Shown: positions 36,701-48,726 of the stretch, piece by piece | Layout of the letters: the number at the start of each line of letters is the position of its first letter | Position numbering within the stretch: position 1 is the first letter of the stretch | Assembly (NCBI GenBank): GCA_037576215.1 | Contig: JBANDB010000002.1 | Location: forward strand, 6,014,001-6,078,000 | Length of the DNA stretch: 64,000 nt | DNA from: Armillaria gallica | Lineage: Eukaryota; Basidiomycota; Agaricomycetes; Agaricales; Physalacriaceae | Direction: 5' to 3' | Translations under genes and position numbers: made by a program | Notes under the pieces: model-generated | Seen by the model: the letters and a program-made list of their open reading frames with translations, nothing else | Told to the model about the DNA's origin: nothing | Databases searched by the model: none

Positions 36701-36979
36701 TTGCAAAGCTTAGGAGATATTTTGCGAATGACAGATCAATACTCAGCAGCCACTATCAAGCTAGAGAAGGCTATGCAGATGTTTGAAGACATTGATCACT
36801 CCCTTGGAGTAGCACAGTGTTGGCAAAGCTTGGGAGATATTTTGCAAATGACAGATCAATACTCAGCAGCCACTATGAAGCTAGAAAAGGCTATGCAGAT
36901 GTTTGAAGACATTGATCACTCCCTTGGAGCAGCACAGTGTTTGCAAAGCTTAAGAGATATTTTGCAAATGACAGATTAA
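33763..36979 (+). CDS. NLR (STAND) protein: helical N-domain, NB-ARC, TPR-like repeats
   Basis: Six exons (33763-33981, 34040-34206, 34264-34414, 34465-34539, 34589-34617, 34678-36979) sum to 2,943 bp, 980 aa. Residues about 20-200 form a helical domain resembling the MLKL-type four-helix bundles of basidiomycete NLRs. The NB-ARC domain has FIGRDDLV, P-loop GFGGMGKTS (about 254-262), Walker B LVFDNFETLWD (about 327-337) and LEGWPLAI (GxP motif, about 417). Residues 672-980 are eight 40-residue TPR-like repeats, nearly identical. In the family, ligand binding by the repeats triggers oligomerisation and signalling or cell death; the ligand is unknown. The stop is a TAA exactly where the other repeats have CAA, so the array may have been longer. 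The gene is much more AT-rich than its neighbours. Confidence 0.88.
36050..36979 (+). repeat. 120-bp tandem repeat array inside the NLR
   Basis: Seven full 120-bp units (starting at 36050, 36170, 36290, 36410, 36530, 36650 and 36770) and a partial eighth at 36890. Each encodes a 40-residue unit of the AMQMFEDIDDSLGAAQCLQ type. Differences cluster at a few residues (T/M/I after AMQ, A/V before AQC, R/S after LQ, N/D before QY, S/L before AAT). Such homogeneity implies recent expansion or gene conversion. Confidence 0.95.
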
Positions 36980-39900
36980 TACTCAGCAGGTACTATGCTT
37001 TGGCTTTGAGTGCGTGGACCCGGCATGGCAGAATTTCATCAAAGAATCTTGTGGTACAGAGATTATCAGTACCAAGAATGCATGAAAATGTACAAAAGAC
37101 ACACTTTGTATCCATATATAGTGCACCTCTATACAGATTGCGCGTTCTTCCAGTTGTACTAGTAGAATAACTGAGCTCCATTCTGCTCTACAAGAAACCC
37201 CTACCGGAATTTCCAAGTAGACGCCTGGATTTCCAACGACATTGGAACTGAATATTCATGAACGAGACCTACAATAGAGATAGTAGTACTGAATTGAACA
37301 AGAATAGGAACATCGCGTACCTATGAGTTCACGTTTCACTATTCGTCCTATTCAAGAAATAGCCGAGGATCTTGCTCCATAAATCTTGACATCCAATGTA
37401 GCCAACAGATAGAGTCGAATGAGCAGCACAGTTTTGGTACAAGCGAAAGAGGAAGTCGGCATCCGATCACAGATCCAATGACTCCCAAAGTGGTATTTGA
37501 CTTGATTTCAGCAACCACCGCTCATATGACTGTCTTGCATTCCACAAGGTATGTCTCTTCTTTGTAAATTCATTTTAATATTCGCTCTACATGAGGGGAT
37601 TGTCTACTTTTGCTAGAAACAACCTGTGTCCAATGAAATACGCATGATGATGCACTTTTTGCATCGATTTTGACCTCGGGACGACCTCTATAGAGATTCG
37701 ACAACTTGCTGGATCCTGCACAACGTGTCAGTCATTAATGAAGACTTTGGACTGAGAGACCGATGCGTCATAAATCATGATGTCGAGCTGCAACTCTGAG
37801 CTCGAATAGGAGCCCTACATTTACTGGTCAGTTTTCTTTCTTCACGCAATTTGAGGCTTCAAAAATAGTCTGAGATTTTATTTTACAGTTACATAAAGCC
37901 TATGTGATATGCTGTGAGGATCCCTGAGGGTGATGACATATGGGAATACCTATTAACAACAGCCTGGTACGTTCTTCAACCTCTGTAACACACGGTGTGG
38001 GACTTTGAATACATTCAGAAAGGTAGTAATATATTCCCATGACGATATTACTTGAATGACAGTGGCTAGCCCTCACACTCAAGGCCCATCCGGCTGGATA
38101 TTGAAGCGAGAATACCAACAGCACGTAAGTTGTGTATCTCCTCATTTCAAAGTTCACAAATTCATTCAGCTCCAAGACATCCCTGCGGCGTACTCAGGGT
38201 CACATCTCCAACGTTTCTCCGACCCGTGCCTGCCCCAAAAGCAACGCGAAGTTTGGAAGGTTTCCCAGTGCGTACATTCTATTTCCTTACATTTGCTGAA
38301 CATCAAACATTACACCAGGCTACGAGAGGATCGGCTGAGAGCAGGGGTGGGCATGCCAGAAACTCGGCTCACACGCAACAACATACATACTAAATGCAAT
38401 ACGATGCAGGGACCTTGTTCAGTCTTTGATCTGTTTTTTGCAGATCTTCCAATTTTCGGGTGACGCAGATTTAAATGTCCGCCATTCACATGGTTACTTA
38501 TCAGAAGGGTTCATTTCTCCGTGCTTTTCATGTAGTCTAGGCCTACATGAAAGGTTTAAATATGAGGTATGTTCACCCATTGTCCTCATCATCCCATTCT
38601 TTCCTACTTTCCCCCTCCTCTAGCCTTTCTTCTCTCCCCCCTCTTATACCTTGCATCCACTAGTCATCTTCTCATCGTTGCAGATGCTTTCGACTGCTCA
38701 TTGGAGCTAGCCGTCTCATCGTCGACTTGGTCGGGGTACGATGCATTTTGGTCTCGTGACTGGAATCATCGGATTTGGACCGGGGTTTTCTTTGTTGATT
38801 TCGTGGCTCTGACAGTGACCACAAAGATGATGGCAAGGTCACTGTCCACGATGGTGCATTGCATTATTTCTCTTGATTACCTCTCTTTTTTGATCTTTTG
38901 TAGGCCTCCTCAATTTTGTATCTGGTGGTACACGCACTCGCTGTCAGCAGAATCGATACAGCACCAGGTACAGGGTCCTCAGTATGCTGCTATTCTACCA
39001 GCTAACGGTGTCGTTCACTCGGTAAGAGGGTACTGAAGGCACGCAACGGTGATCATCACAACTCTGCGCAAATGTTTGCTCTTGATTCCATGTACGTCGC
39101 TTTTGCTTCATTGCCTTTGCACTCGCTTATGCATTGTTACAGGACTCTAGTATTCTGGTACTCGTCGGGAACATTATCCATGGTAATCACATAGGTATGA
39201 CTCACTGCTTGGATTCGGCAGAGATAGGACTCAGAAGAGGGTAGTACTTGGTTAAAAAGGTACACATGCTACCTTTTGATTTACTTTCTGATTGCTTCAA
39301 CTCTGCTGCAGTCATTCTCTTTGACCGGCCATGACAATGGCTGATCTCGGGGGCTCCCGTAGATCTTGGGAGACGTGCCATTTGTCTTCAGACGGACTGT
39401 AAAGGTCAGGATAAGTCTATTGGAGAAAGACGGGCACTGACCTTGACTGTAGCCATTGCAAAAATACACGCTGAGCATGCTGGAGGATGGATGTGAGGTG
39501 GTCCAGGAAGATGGAAGAAGTTTGCGATAACTTGGTTCGACTGTTAGGGTTCTAGTCACTTGCTCCAAGGTATGTTGCTTTTTTTGCCATCATTTTCACT
39601 GGCTAACGCACCGTCAGGTATCACAGAACTCGGGGAATTTGTCAGTCTTCAGGATATGCAAGGTACTGACGGTGATAGTGAGTCTGTTCATTTCCTTTTG
39701 TTTTTGTTTCTGACAGCTTCAAGGTTTGGTTGGACATGGCGTGCATGCAACATCCTGGATCCAGCCCCCAGTATCTGGCTTGCACAGCAATGGAAGACCG
39801 TCACCAGGTTTGAACACGATATCCGGTCATCCATCCACCGAGACAAAGTGTGTATGGACAACTGCCTTCTGTAACCTGACCTTGGGACGATTGTGTCCGA

Positions 39901-42683
39901 GTCTTTGGGCCAACACAATGTATCGCATTCTGGTGAGCCAGGGAAGATGCTACGAGGAGGTTTTGTTGCAGCCTGCTTACACGATCACTGGGTAGAAGAG
40001 GACTCTGAGAAGTGGTATTGGTGGATGGTAGCAGCGGTGGCAGTAAGTTGGCTCATTTTTTATAGACAGTTTCATTCTTTTTAACATAATCTCCCAAGGT
40101 TGTGCATCCTCAAGATGTCCAAGTCAAGTTGGACTTGGTCAGGTCTATGAGAGAGCGATGTCAACAGGAGGAAAAATGGAGGGGAGTGACTGTTGGGAGT
40201 ACACATGCCAATGTATGGTCAAGGTGAGCTCGCCAATTCATTCAGATACTGTGGCCAGTCTTGAATGTATTAACAGATGTTGGACTTGGTTCCACTGGAT
40301 GTGGTGTCGGTTTGGTCAGTCAAGATGTAGCCCGGCAGAGTGTGAGCACCGGGCCAAAATTGAGTGGGAAGAGCCGTATGGGTGAGTGAGGTCCACAGTT
40401 TTCTGTCGCAAAAGGAAGGACTGATGGATGTCGTAGTTGTGGGGAAATGTAGCGAGCACAGAGACTTGTTATGTTGTAGGTGGGTACAACCCTGTTCATA
40501 TGGCAGTTCAAGTGCTAATATCTCCTTGCAGCTAGAGAAATAAAAAGTTGATAAAGGTGAGGGTATGAATTACTTATAGTGGCAGTATACTAAAGTGAAA
40601 TTTGACAGATTAATCTCTTAGATGTCGCACTGAGTTCAAGCACGAAATTGAGATGTGATTGGATATATGGACTAGATGTACAGTACTCAGTAGCTATGAG
40701 CCGTCATTAGCGTGGACATGTCACAGGGTGCGGAAGTGTAGATGCGGCACGCATGTGTGCAGGCAGGATGTACAGAGGAAGATGTGCGTGGGATGGTATG
40801 CATGGATGGAGGGATGTGCATGGGAGGAGGGACGTCACAGGGATAGGAGGTCGGGCATCTTGCAGGGAGGAGGCATCCTGTGGTTGTGACGAAGGTTGTC
40901 TTGTGGCTGTGAGGGACATCGTCATCGGATGTGGGTGTATGCAGGTGACAGCGAGGATGGGAGGTTGTCTGTGGCTGCACAAGGGAAGAGTCAAGGAGGG
41001 AGGTGCTATGTGGCTGTACAAGGGAAAGATCGTTGTCAGAGGGTGTGGGTGTATGCGCATCTGTGCTGTACAAGGGAACAGTCATGGAGGGAGGTGCCAT
41101 GTGGCTGTGGGCAGGAGTGGAGGGTTTTGAGAGAGACGAGCAGGAATGGCAGGAGGGAGGCAGTCAATGGAGGGACTCAAGAGGAGGCAGGGACATGGCA
41201 CAGATAGTAGGAGCAGGCAGGTGGCAAGGACTGGGATGTGCTATGTTGTCTTTCACGGCTGACTGACCTAACGCCAGAAATGATGCCAGTTCCACACAAT
41301 GGGATCCCACAGCCCGACATACGGTCATCGAGTATCGGAAGAGCGACACCCCATGGGAAAATCCTATCATTGACCATGGCTCGACATACTCGCTGCGTGC
41401 TGGGTCAAGTTTAGGCCAAGTAGACCTTGCTGGATATTGTTGTCTGTGGATGGGACAATGTTTGTGGATATAAAGCAAGGCGGTGAATTCTAATGCATTA
41501 ACAATGAGGCAGTCCATTGAAGGCTGGCATTGGCTAAAGAGCACCACCACGTGCCGTGATTCGGCTTGAAAGACATCATTGTATGTTGGCAATTGAAACA
41601 GGAAATACGTGGCATGTTACTCGGCTAAGATATCAATACTGAGTTTGTCTTACCATGGTTCCTACATTTATCCCAATAAAAAATTGAGGTGCGTATTGAT
41701 GCACACAGAAGGTACCATGCAGAACAAGTGACAGATATTGGTTACATCCAACAAAGTTATCTCCAGCATGAGAAGCGACTGTGCCAGTCGAGGTAAATGG
41801 GAATGCTAGAGTGAGAAGTGGCTTATTAGCAAATAAAAGTGAGCAAGTGGCACTGCGTATTTGGTGTCGGTACCTTTACTGGATGCCGAGGTTTCGTCAT
41901 GTGGTGATGGAGATGGCCGTCGTCATGAACGGGTAATGGACTGTTCAACAAGGCAATTCAGTCAAAAGAACCAGTAATAGAACAGTGAACACCTACCATC
42001 ACCGTACCACCACCTTCAAATCTCTCTGGAATTCCAGCAAACCCTTGCCAATAATCCCCACTGAGCAGCGTTTCAGCAAGTATCCATCGACAGTTACAGT
42101 CTCGAGCAAAATTCTAGTGTTTTGGATGGGGAGTGAACAGGAAAAGAGATAAGAAACGGAGCTACCAACCTGAAATCAATTTCTATAGCTGCTGTCATCC
42201 CTGCAGCGATGTAGTCAATAACTCAGAGGAGACTTACACCATCCTACTATTATAGATATCATGATCTGGGATGGCAAGTGAGGTGTTGGCTTGGACCAAG
42301 GGAATAAAGCGCAAGGCTTACCTTGAATATACATCAATGAAGGGTTCTATTAAAACCTGGTAAAGGTGCTCGTTAGGCACTGACTAGTGAAGCCAGAACT
42401 ATTCACTCACTGCTTCAATGCCGACTCTCATGCTTCAAGTTGTTTGTTGAACAGTAACATGGAGAACCTTGAACCAACCCTAAACAGAATCGGAAACAAA
42501 AGCAATAGGACAAGAAAATGATGAGCTCACCGTAGATGCCAGTGAGCTTGACGCTGTCATCGCAGTGACAGTTAGAGTCAGAAATTAAGAAAAGTGAGTG
42601 CTTGTCACGGAAATCACTGTCCATAGGATAAGACCGTTGAACTTGGTGGCGTCGAGGAAGCTTACAACAATGAGGGTCGACCA
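36980..42683. other. Accessory region without a confident gene
   Basis: Between the NLR stop and CYB2 copy 3 there are only short ORFs with no recognised domain. After the NLR stop the repeat homology continues for about 12 bp, to a CAGCAG|GTACTATG word, and then ends. Coding-like scraps occur near 38050-38460, 39560-40100 (for example GKMLRGGFVAACLHDHW in one frame) and 41880-42620 on the minus strand, but frames do not connect. It resembles old transposon or gene debris; this is an inference. Confidence 0.4.
40870..41130. repeat. Degenerate G-rich minisatellite
   Basis: The plus strand is strongly purine-biased. Words such as GTGGCTGTACAAGGGAA and GGAGGGAGGTGC recur about every 50-60 bp with much variation, and GGATGGAGGGATG-type words precede them from about 40790. 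Long ORFs here on both strands reflect the composition bias and are not treated as genes. Confidence 0.55.
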
Positions 42684-42874
42684 GGCAGCGCTTGAGCTAG
42701 GGATGCCATGTCAAAACCTGAGGCAAGGGCAAGGCGGCCCGGGCGGGTGCGACCAGGAAAAGCAACATCACGCATCACTACACGTGATACCACTCAGATG
42801 CTCGGCCCGATGGTCGAACTAATAAAGTACCTTTGAGCTTTGATGCGGGTATCCATTGTTCCTCAACACTCATC

Positions 42875-45092
42875 ATGGGGTTTACCCTCCAACAAGTTGC
42901 AGAACACAGCACAGCTAGGTTTCTCCTTCGGATTTCATCCAATGTAACCTTGCTGATTGTTTCCCTAGTTCTTGTTGGGTCATAATAAAAGACAGCATCT
43001 ACGATGTTACAGATTTCCTTTCGGTCAGATAAGTCCTATTTTGTTCCTCGAATTGATGCCGACATAGCTTTCAGGAACATCCGGGAGGTGCCCAAATCAT
43101 ACTAAAGTATGCCGGAAAGGATGCTACGTTAGCCTACGAGCCGATCCACCCACCCGACGCATTGGAAAGGAATCTCCCATCGTCCAAGCATCTGGGGTCT
43201 CTGAATACTGATGTAGCTCTTCATATGGAGGAACTGCGCGCCAATAGGAAGAAGACGAAAGACGACCTGAGAGTAGAACAAGCTCTTAGGGAACGACCTC
43301 CCCTCAACCGTATATTAAGCTTGTCCGATATGGAGGTGAACATAATGTCTGCTCTTCAATTATGAGTTAGGATTAGCTGAGATTTTACAGGATGTCGCAC
43401 GACACATTTTATCATTCAAAGTAGTGTCATACTATTCTTCAGCTTCCGATGACAACATATGTATGTCTTTACATGTCAGAATGACGCTGATAACATCCAT
43501 ATTTGTAGCTTATGAAGAAAACGCTATCGCATTCAGAAGGTTCTTCTTCAATGCTCGGGTTATGCGTCCTGTGCTTCATTGCGACCCATCCACTACCATC
43601 TTAGGCTACAAGTCATCCATTCCTGTTTTCGTATCTGGGGCCGGTCTGGCCAAGCTTGGACATCCCCTCGGTAAGAGTGGATATCCGAATACGGCTGATA
43701 AGTATTGATCTGTTTCTTAGGCGAAGTAAATATAACGAGAGCCGCACATAAAGCATCTATCATACAGATGGTGTCTTCGAACGCATCACTTTCCTACGCA
43801 GAGATCGCTGCCGCTGCAAGCCCTTCGCAGCCATTATTCTTTCAGTTATATAAATCCAGGGATGACACCACAGCGGAAAAACGGGTTCGCGAAGTTGAAA
43901 GACTTGGTTATAAAGCCATTTGGCTGACCGTAGACGCCATTGTCGCTGGAAAGAGAGAGATAGATATTAAGAGTCCTTGGGAGTTGGAAACCATAGAGAA
44001 CGGCAAGCCCACATACCACTCTGACCTTGATAGTCTGGAGCACATCGATGAAACCGGTACTGCTGGCGCTCTGGTTAGCAAAGATGATCAAAATATGACA
44101 TGGGAAAAGGTCATTATCCTTATCAAGTTGTACTCGGATGACTTTGACAATATAACACCAGACAATCCCTTGGCTACGAAGCCTGACAAACTTACCGATT
44201 GTCATCAAAGGCAAGTACTTCCTAGAATGTCCTTCCTTCTTCACTCATATGAAATTTCCTAGGTATACAATGCGTTGAGGTAGCTCTAGCCTTTTCCCTC
44301 TCCAAAGCGTATCTGACCATCAGTAATAGGACGCCGTATTAGCGGCTGATGCTGGTGTGGACGGCATTCTTTTATCGAATCATGGTGGTATGAATAACCT
44401 TCTTCCTCCCGTCCTACATCTCAATCGTCTTATGGGTTAGGTAGACAGCTGGACTAGTACTGCTATCACTACTAGCATGCTCAAATAACTAATTGCTCGC
44501 TAGCTCGATGCCGCCGCTAGAAATTTTGTACAGACTTCGGCAACGTCGACCTGATGTTTTCGACAAGTTGGAAGGCGAGAAGTCTCTCGATTATATATTG
44601 TTCGAAGATTAACCCTGGCCATCTTATTTAGTTTATATCGATGGTGAATGTTGTCTGACCAATATTGCAAGTACTCTGACACGGAATTGATCAAGGTGGC
44701 ATTCGACGTGGTACCGGTACGGATCTTTTTTTGAGACGTTTGACAAATATTAAATATTCTTCCAGACGTGGTCAAGGCCCTCTGCCTTGGTGCGAAGGCC
44801 GTGGGATTGGGACGACCCTTTCTCTATGCGCAAAGCGTAAGTGACTGTTCGACGTCCTCTGGCTTTGCGCTAATTTGATGCATTCCAGGCCTATGGTGAG
44901 ATTGGTGTCTTAAAGATCCTAAAGATTCTAGAGAAAGAGATCGTGACCGCGATGAAGCTTGTTGGTGCAGCCAGTGTCAAAGATCTAACGCCTGACTTGG
45001 TGAGTATCTCGTTTTGTGAAACCATATGATTATTCAATGAAGGATAGGTCGAGAGGGTTGAATGGCAGCCCCTTGTTCGCTCAAGACTCTAG
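42875..45092 (+). CDS. CYB2: Flavocytochrome b2-like L-lactate dehydrogenase, third copy
   Basis: Third CYB2, with the same 16-exon plan and 3' end as the gene at 20213, and a few percent divergence (for example LRANRKKTKDDL, SLEHIDETG). The heme ligands (HPGG, PIHPPD), catalytic SNHGGRQLD and GLGRPFLYA are intact. Homology begins abruptly at about 42684, within the upstream region, so only about 190 bp of the shared promoter is kept, including the partly decayed palindrome near 42765. It is convergent with the MBD4-like fragment downstream. The divergence shows this copy split off well before the 12-kb tandem event. Confidence 0.88.
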
Positions 45093-45122
45093 CAGGATTT
45101 CCGTCGCACTCCTACATGTATT

Positions 45123-45640
45123 TTATTCAGCATCAATTGCTGAGATACGAGATAAAGTGTTACTCTCTGAAATGAGCGATCTCAAATAAGTCAGGGTGGC
45201 AGCAGAGGTGATCCCACATGTCCACTCTTTGCACTCTTCAACGGCCCATTTCCACTTCTGCGGATAGCAGTTCAGTAAATTGTACCGACATCTGTAAAAA
45301 AAGATGGCCCTACAAGATATTGAACCAGCTTTTTGTCGGTTGGTACGACAGCCTTCCATTCCTGTGACGAGGGTTTCTTATACGTCGTACAAAATATGCG
45401 ATAGGAATCAAGCGCATAGCGCCCTGTCCCAGGTAAGTGTGATATGGGAGCCGGAGGGTATTTTTTGCGTTTCGCAGGGGATCCTTGACCACTCGGAAGT
45501 GATGCAGAGGACGACAAGGGCGCAGGTTTAGACCGTCTAACGTCGTAAGGAGAAGGTGGGTCGAGAAGGTAAGATTTCGACATTTCAATGAGTTGCTTCG
45601 TGCGGATCGTTTGAGTCCCCAAAGGACGGATATCATGCCT
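45123..45640 (-). pseudogene. MBD4-like HhH-GPD DNA glycosylase, longer C-terminal fragment
   Basis: Family role: excision of T or U from G:T/G:U mismatches made by deamination at (methyl-)CpG. The minus strand reads PLGTQTIRTKQLIEMSKSYL, a Ser/Pro-rich insert, LPGTGRYALDSYRIFC (HhH and catalytic Asp), EWKAVVPTDKKLVQYL, an intron, then KWKWAVEECKEW and a tail ending at 45123. An acceptor precedes the first visible exon (HDIRPLG). Further upstream I cannot find the exons for the N-terminal half of the fold (usual word: LLNxTRG...). The gene is therefore probably truncated, though a divergent upstream exon cannot be ruled out. Confidence 0.7.
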
Positions 45641-45900
45641 GGTGGTATGTTGTTGCTCTCCTCCTTTACACGTTCCGTTCTCTCATTTCAAGTCTCAGTA
45701 TCTCAAAAACCAAAGTTTCCGGTCACGTTCTATCCACTGAGGTCGACCGACGCTCACGGTTCGACTCATAATGTTCAGGGTAGGTTGCGAGGGAAGGAGA
45801 GCCCGCAGAGGCGCTCTGGTAACTTGACCGTGGTATTGTTCGAATGCAAACAGAATACAAAGCCCTTGAAACCTATATGCAAGCCCTTCCCTTGCCGCAG

Positions 45901-47234
45901 CTAAACGTAATGCTCAGCGGTCAGTCCAGCTCTATCCTTAGCTCTCATGGTGCGGTCATCCTTGACACTTCCAGAGTAGGTTGCGATGGAAGGAGAGTGA
46001 CGGCCTGTTGGTAAACCCGCAGAATTGTGGGTGTGCGCGATCTGGTGAGGCGGCGTTCCGGCAGCAGGCAGAGGATGGGAAGGTAATTCGTTCCATACTC
46101 TGTAGTTGTCGCTAAAAACGCCGCGAGCGTCGAACAGGTCTTCAAGTCCGGAATCGAACTAGAAGCGCAGATTATGGATGAGTCAAGCAAAATCAAACGA
46201 GCGTAACATACAATGACACGAAATTTGTCGATGTTGTTGGTAGCGACTGAGATTTTTGAGCGACAGTCAGCTGTGCCGCGCAATTCAGCTAGGGACCCTA
46301 TCCATCCCGCCAACTCCATCCTAGCAGCGACGAACATGTACAATGCTCGGGAAACTGTGGCAGCCTCTCTTTTGAGACGACCAAGAAGCCTGAAAGACAT
46401 CAATACTGTAGCATAGGTAAGAATATGCACCAAATGAAGTAGACTGATACGTACAAATGTATGCAAGGGCCGTCAGGACCAGCCAAAGATTCCAGGGTTC
46501 ACTGTGGACCTGGGAGAGGAGGTATGTACCTAAAACGCCGACAATCAAAATGTATGCGCTATGGCTAGCCATCTGGTCTAGCAAACCACGGCGCTCAAAG
46601 TCCTAAGGAAGTGGTAAGCAGGTGCGGCAATCTTTCAAAAGAACTTGCCTCAAACATCTTCCGGACCTCTGTTAGAAGTCTAATAACGTCTGCGTCCATA
46701 GTTTCAGCGAATGCTGAGCGCTCTTTCGCTAAGCTGTCGCTGAATATCGCAGTTTCGTCTTCCACGAGCTCCCCCAAGGACAAGGAGATCTTCTGAACGA
46801 GGCCTTGGTGCTTCACCGCAAGATTTATAACGTAGTCGATCGTAGAGACCAACCGACCGGCGTCTTTGGTTTTTCTCATACTGAGAGAAATTAGCCAACA
46901 GGACACGTAGAGGAAGATAGAAATGACATACAACCACACGTGTTCATGTGCGGTCGTATATGAGTCAAAGAGTGCTCTGTACCTTTAAAAAGAAGAAAGG
47001 CGGATATTTTTCCCACGCCGTGTTCAACAGTGACAAGGAGCGGTACTCTGGGGAATCCTCGACATAAATGAGGTGCCATAGTGTTCGTAGAGTAATCGTC
47101 TCGGCTCGCGTGCGAGGAGAAGAAAGGGGATTTCTGCTACAGCGCAGTTGGAGAACATTCCGGTAGGGTGAGGGCGAGTTCATCGATGTTTGAGAAAGAA
47201 ATGCAGGAAGGACCCCAAGTCGCGATTCGGACAT
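45901..47234 (-). CDS. Hypothetical multi-exon protein with a membrane segment
   Basis: Unrecognised. Several minus-strand blocks look like exons. 47234-46985 gives MSESRLGVLPAFLS to ...NTAWEKYPPFFFLK. About 46870-46640 gives a helical block with INLAVKHQGLVQKISLSLGEL. About 46600-46455 gives a hydrophobic SAYILIVGVLGTYLL segment. About 46410-46210 gives RLLGRLKREAATVSRALYMF and ELAGWIGSLAELRG. A final exon, FDSGLEDLFDARGVF, runs to a stop at 45901. The first two blocks do not join in phase with the obvious splice sites, so the model is incomplete. An upstream hydrophobic piece near 47480-47560 could belong to it. Confidence 0.4.
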
Positions 47235-47948
47235 AAATTGGGGTAAATTGACCAAAATTTGGACCAAACAGAGGTCAATGATCGTCGCGCGCTTCGTGTC
47301 ATTGTCACAGAAGGAAGATCGCGCCCAGAAGACTTCGAGCCAGGTCGTCCATCAATTCGTTCGTATCTGTTGGGAACAGACGTCGGAAGGCACAAAGGAC
47401 GTGACGGATATGGCTCGAACGAACGTATATTCGTGGACAGATACGTAGGTGATGGTGGTACGAAGCCAAGAAACAGTAGTGATCGATGCGAAAATCAAAA
47501 TAATGTAAAACAAAAGATGGCGTAGCCATCGGCCCAGTGGCCGTGAAACCACAAACCTCAACAGTATCGTTCACTCTTGTCAAACCGTCGCAAAGCGCGC
47601 GAATCTTCCCATCGGGCTTCCTAACGAGTCTCAAGCTGACAGTTGAGCTTACCGTGAGAAATATTCCAGTTATCAGAGTCCATCACGGACTTTGCCGACT
47701 TGAACTTGTTTCCTTGCAAAACACGATGAAAGAAAAAAGACGCTCTGAAAGTGAAGAAAACGCAGACAGAAATATCATGCTTGGGCTGCTTTTCCTTTTG
47801 GTGTATGACCGATGCTGCTAACTTCGAAGCTGCGAGACAAGACGGTTGTTATGGATATTGGGTATCTGTTATTTTGGTGCATGAGCCAACACATGCCCGT
47901 ACTCGGCCTTCTCGGTCTTATTGTGATTTGAATGCAATGCACTCCAGC

Positions 47949-48569
47949 TGTTAGGCTGTTAGTCACTAGGTAGACAAACTCACGAGGAGCTTTCCCTGCC
48001 TGTGCACTGTATTTATACTATTTACTTCCTAATATATTCTCTTTCTACCCATTTCCTCCGGATTCTGCCTTACTAAGCATGCCGAGACATGCCGTATCAC
48101 CGGAATATCACAACAGGTCTTAGTACTGACTTGCTCGCACTTTCTTGTATCTTCTTTTACTTTCTCTGCTTTTCTTACAGATACTAGAATACGCTAGAAC
48201 ATAGTAGAATAATAATGAATTGAACTCTTGTGTATATAAACTCGTACATATCTTGTATTAGAAAGAATCTTAATCAATCTACCACTTTCAGGACACTTTC
48301 ATTGCGTGAACCCTCAGTTACGCTTAGCGCTTGCTGAACAAACCGTTGGATAGTATGCCTAGTGCTTGCCTTCACCTCTGCCCCGTAGGCTGTAATAGCT
48401 TCGCGCTTACAGGCGTTCTGTATCGGCTTTCCCCTTCGGTAATAGCTCCGCGCTTACCGGTTACTTCTCTCTAGCAATTGCTTCGGGCTTGCTACCTCCA
48501 TTTATCTCGCAAACCGACCACTCAGGTCTCCTCACGAAACCTTGCCGGAATCCATTATATTCCCTAACA
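47949..48569. mobile_element. Candidate solo LTR
   Basis: A 621-bp segment starts TGTTAGG and ends CCTAACA, a perfect 7-bp terminal inverted repeat with the canonical TG...CA ends of LTR retrotransposons. Inside are TATA-like words (TGTATATAAACTC near 48232) and degenerate internal repeats (TAATAGCTxCGCGCTTAC type, 48390-48470). No second LTR or gag/pol lies in the window. The flanking 5-mers (CCAGC and TACAT) do not match, so it may have arisen by inter-element recombination or the ends may be slightly misplaced. Together with the 45901-47234 gene, it lies where this block differs from its duplicate at 22-25 kb. Confidence 0.55.
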
Positions 48570-48726
48570 TACATCACTTCTAATTAATCCTACCGATTGT
48601 AATTTATTCGTCTGTAGACTCATGTACAATCAATGTAGTATCTGTATTTGAACAATATCGTGCTTTCGTCGCCTGCTTTGCACGCTACATTACCTTTCAC
48701 GACTGCAATTCAGCTCCTATCAGAAC

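Noticed and set aside
40687..41266. Overlapping ORFs of 87-137 aa on both strands
   Set aside because: Caused by the purine-biased minisatellite; low-complexity translations in all frames.
47248..47966. Plus- and minus-strand ORFs near 47.3-47.9 kb as separate genes
   Set aside because: No domain and many overlapping frames. A minus-strand hydrophobic piece may be an exon of the 45901-47234 gene but could not be joined in phase.
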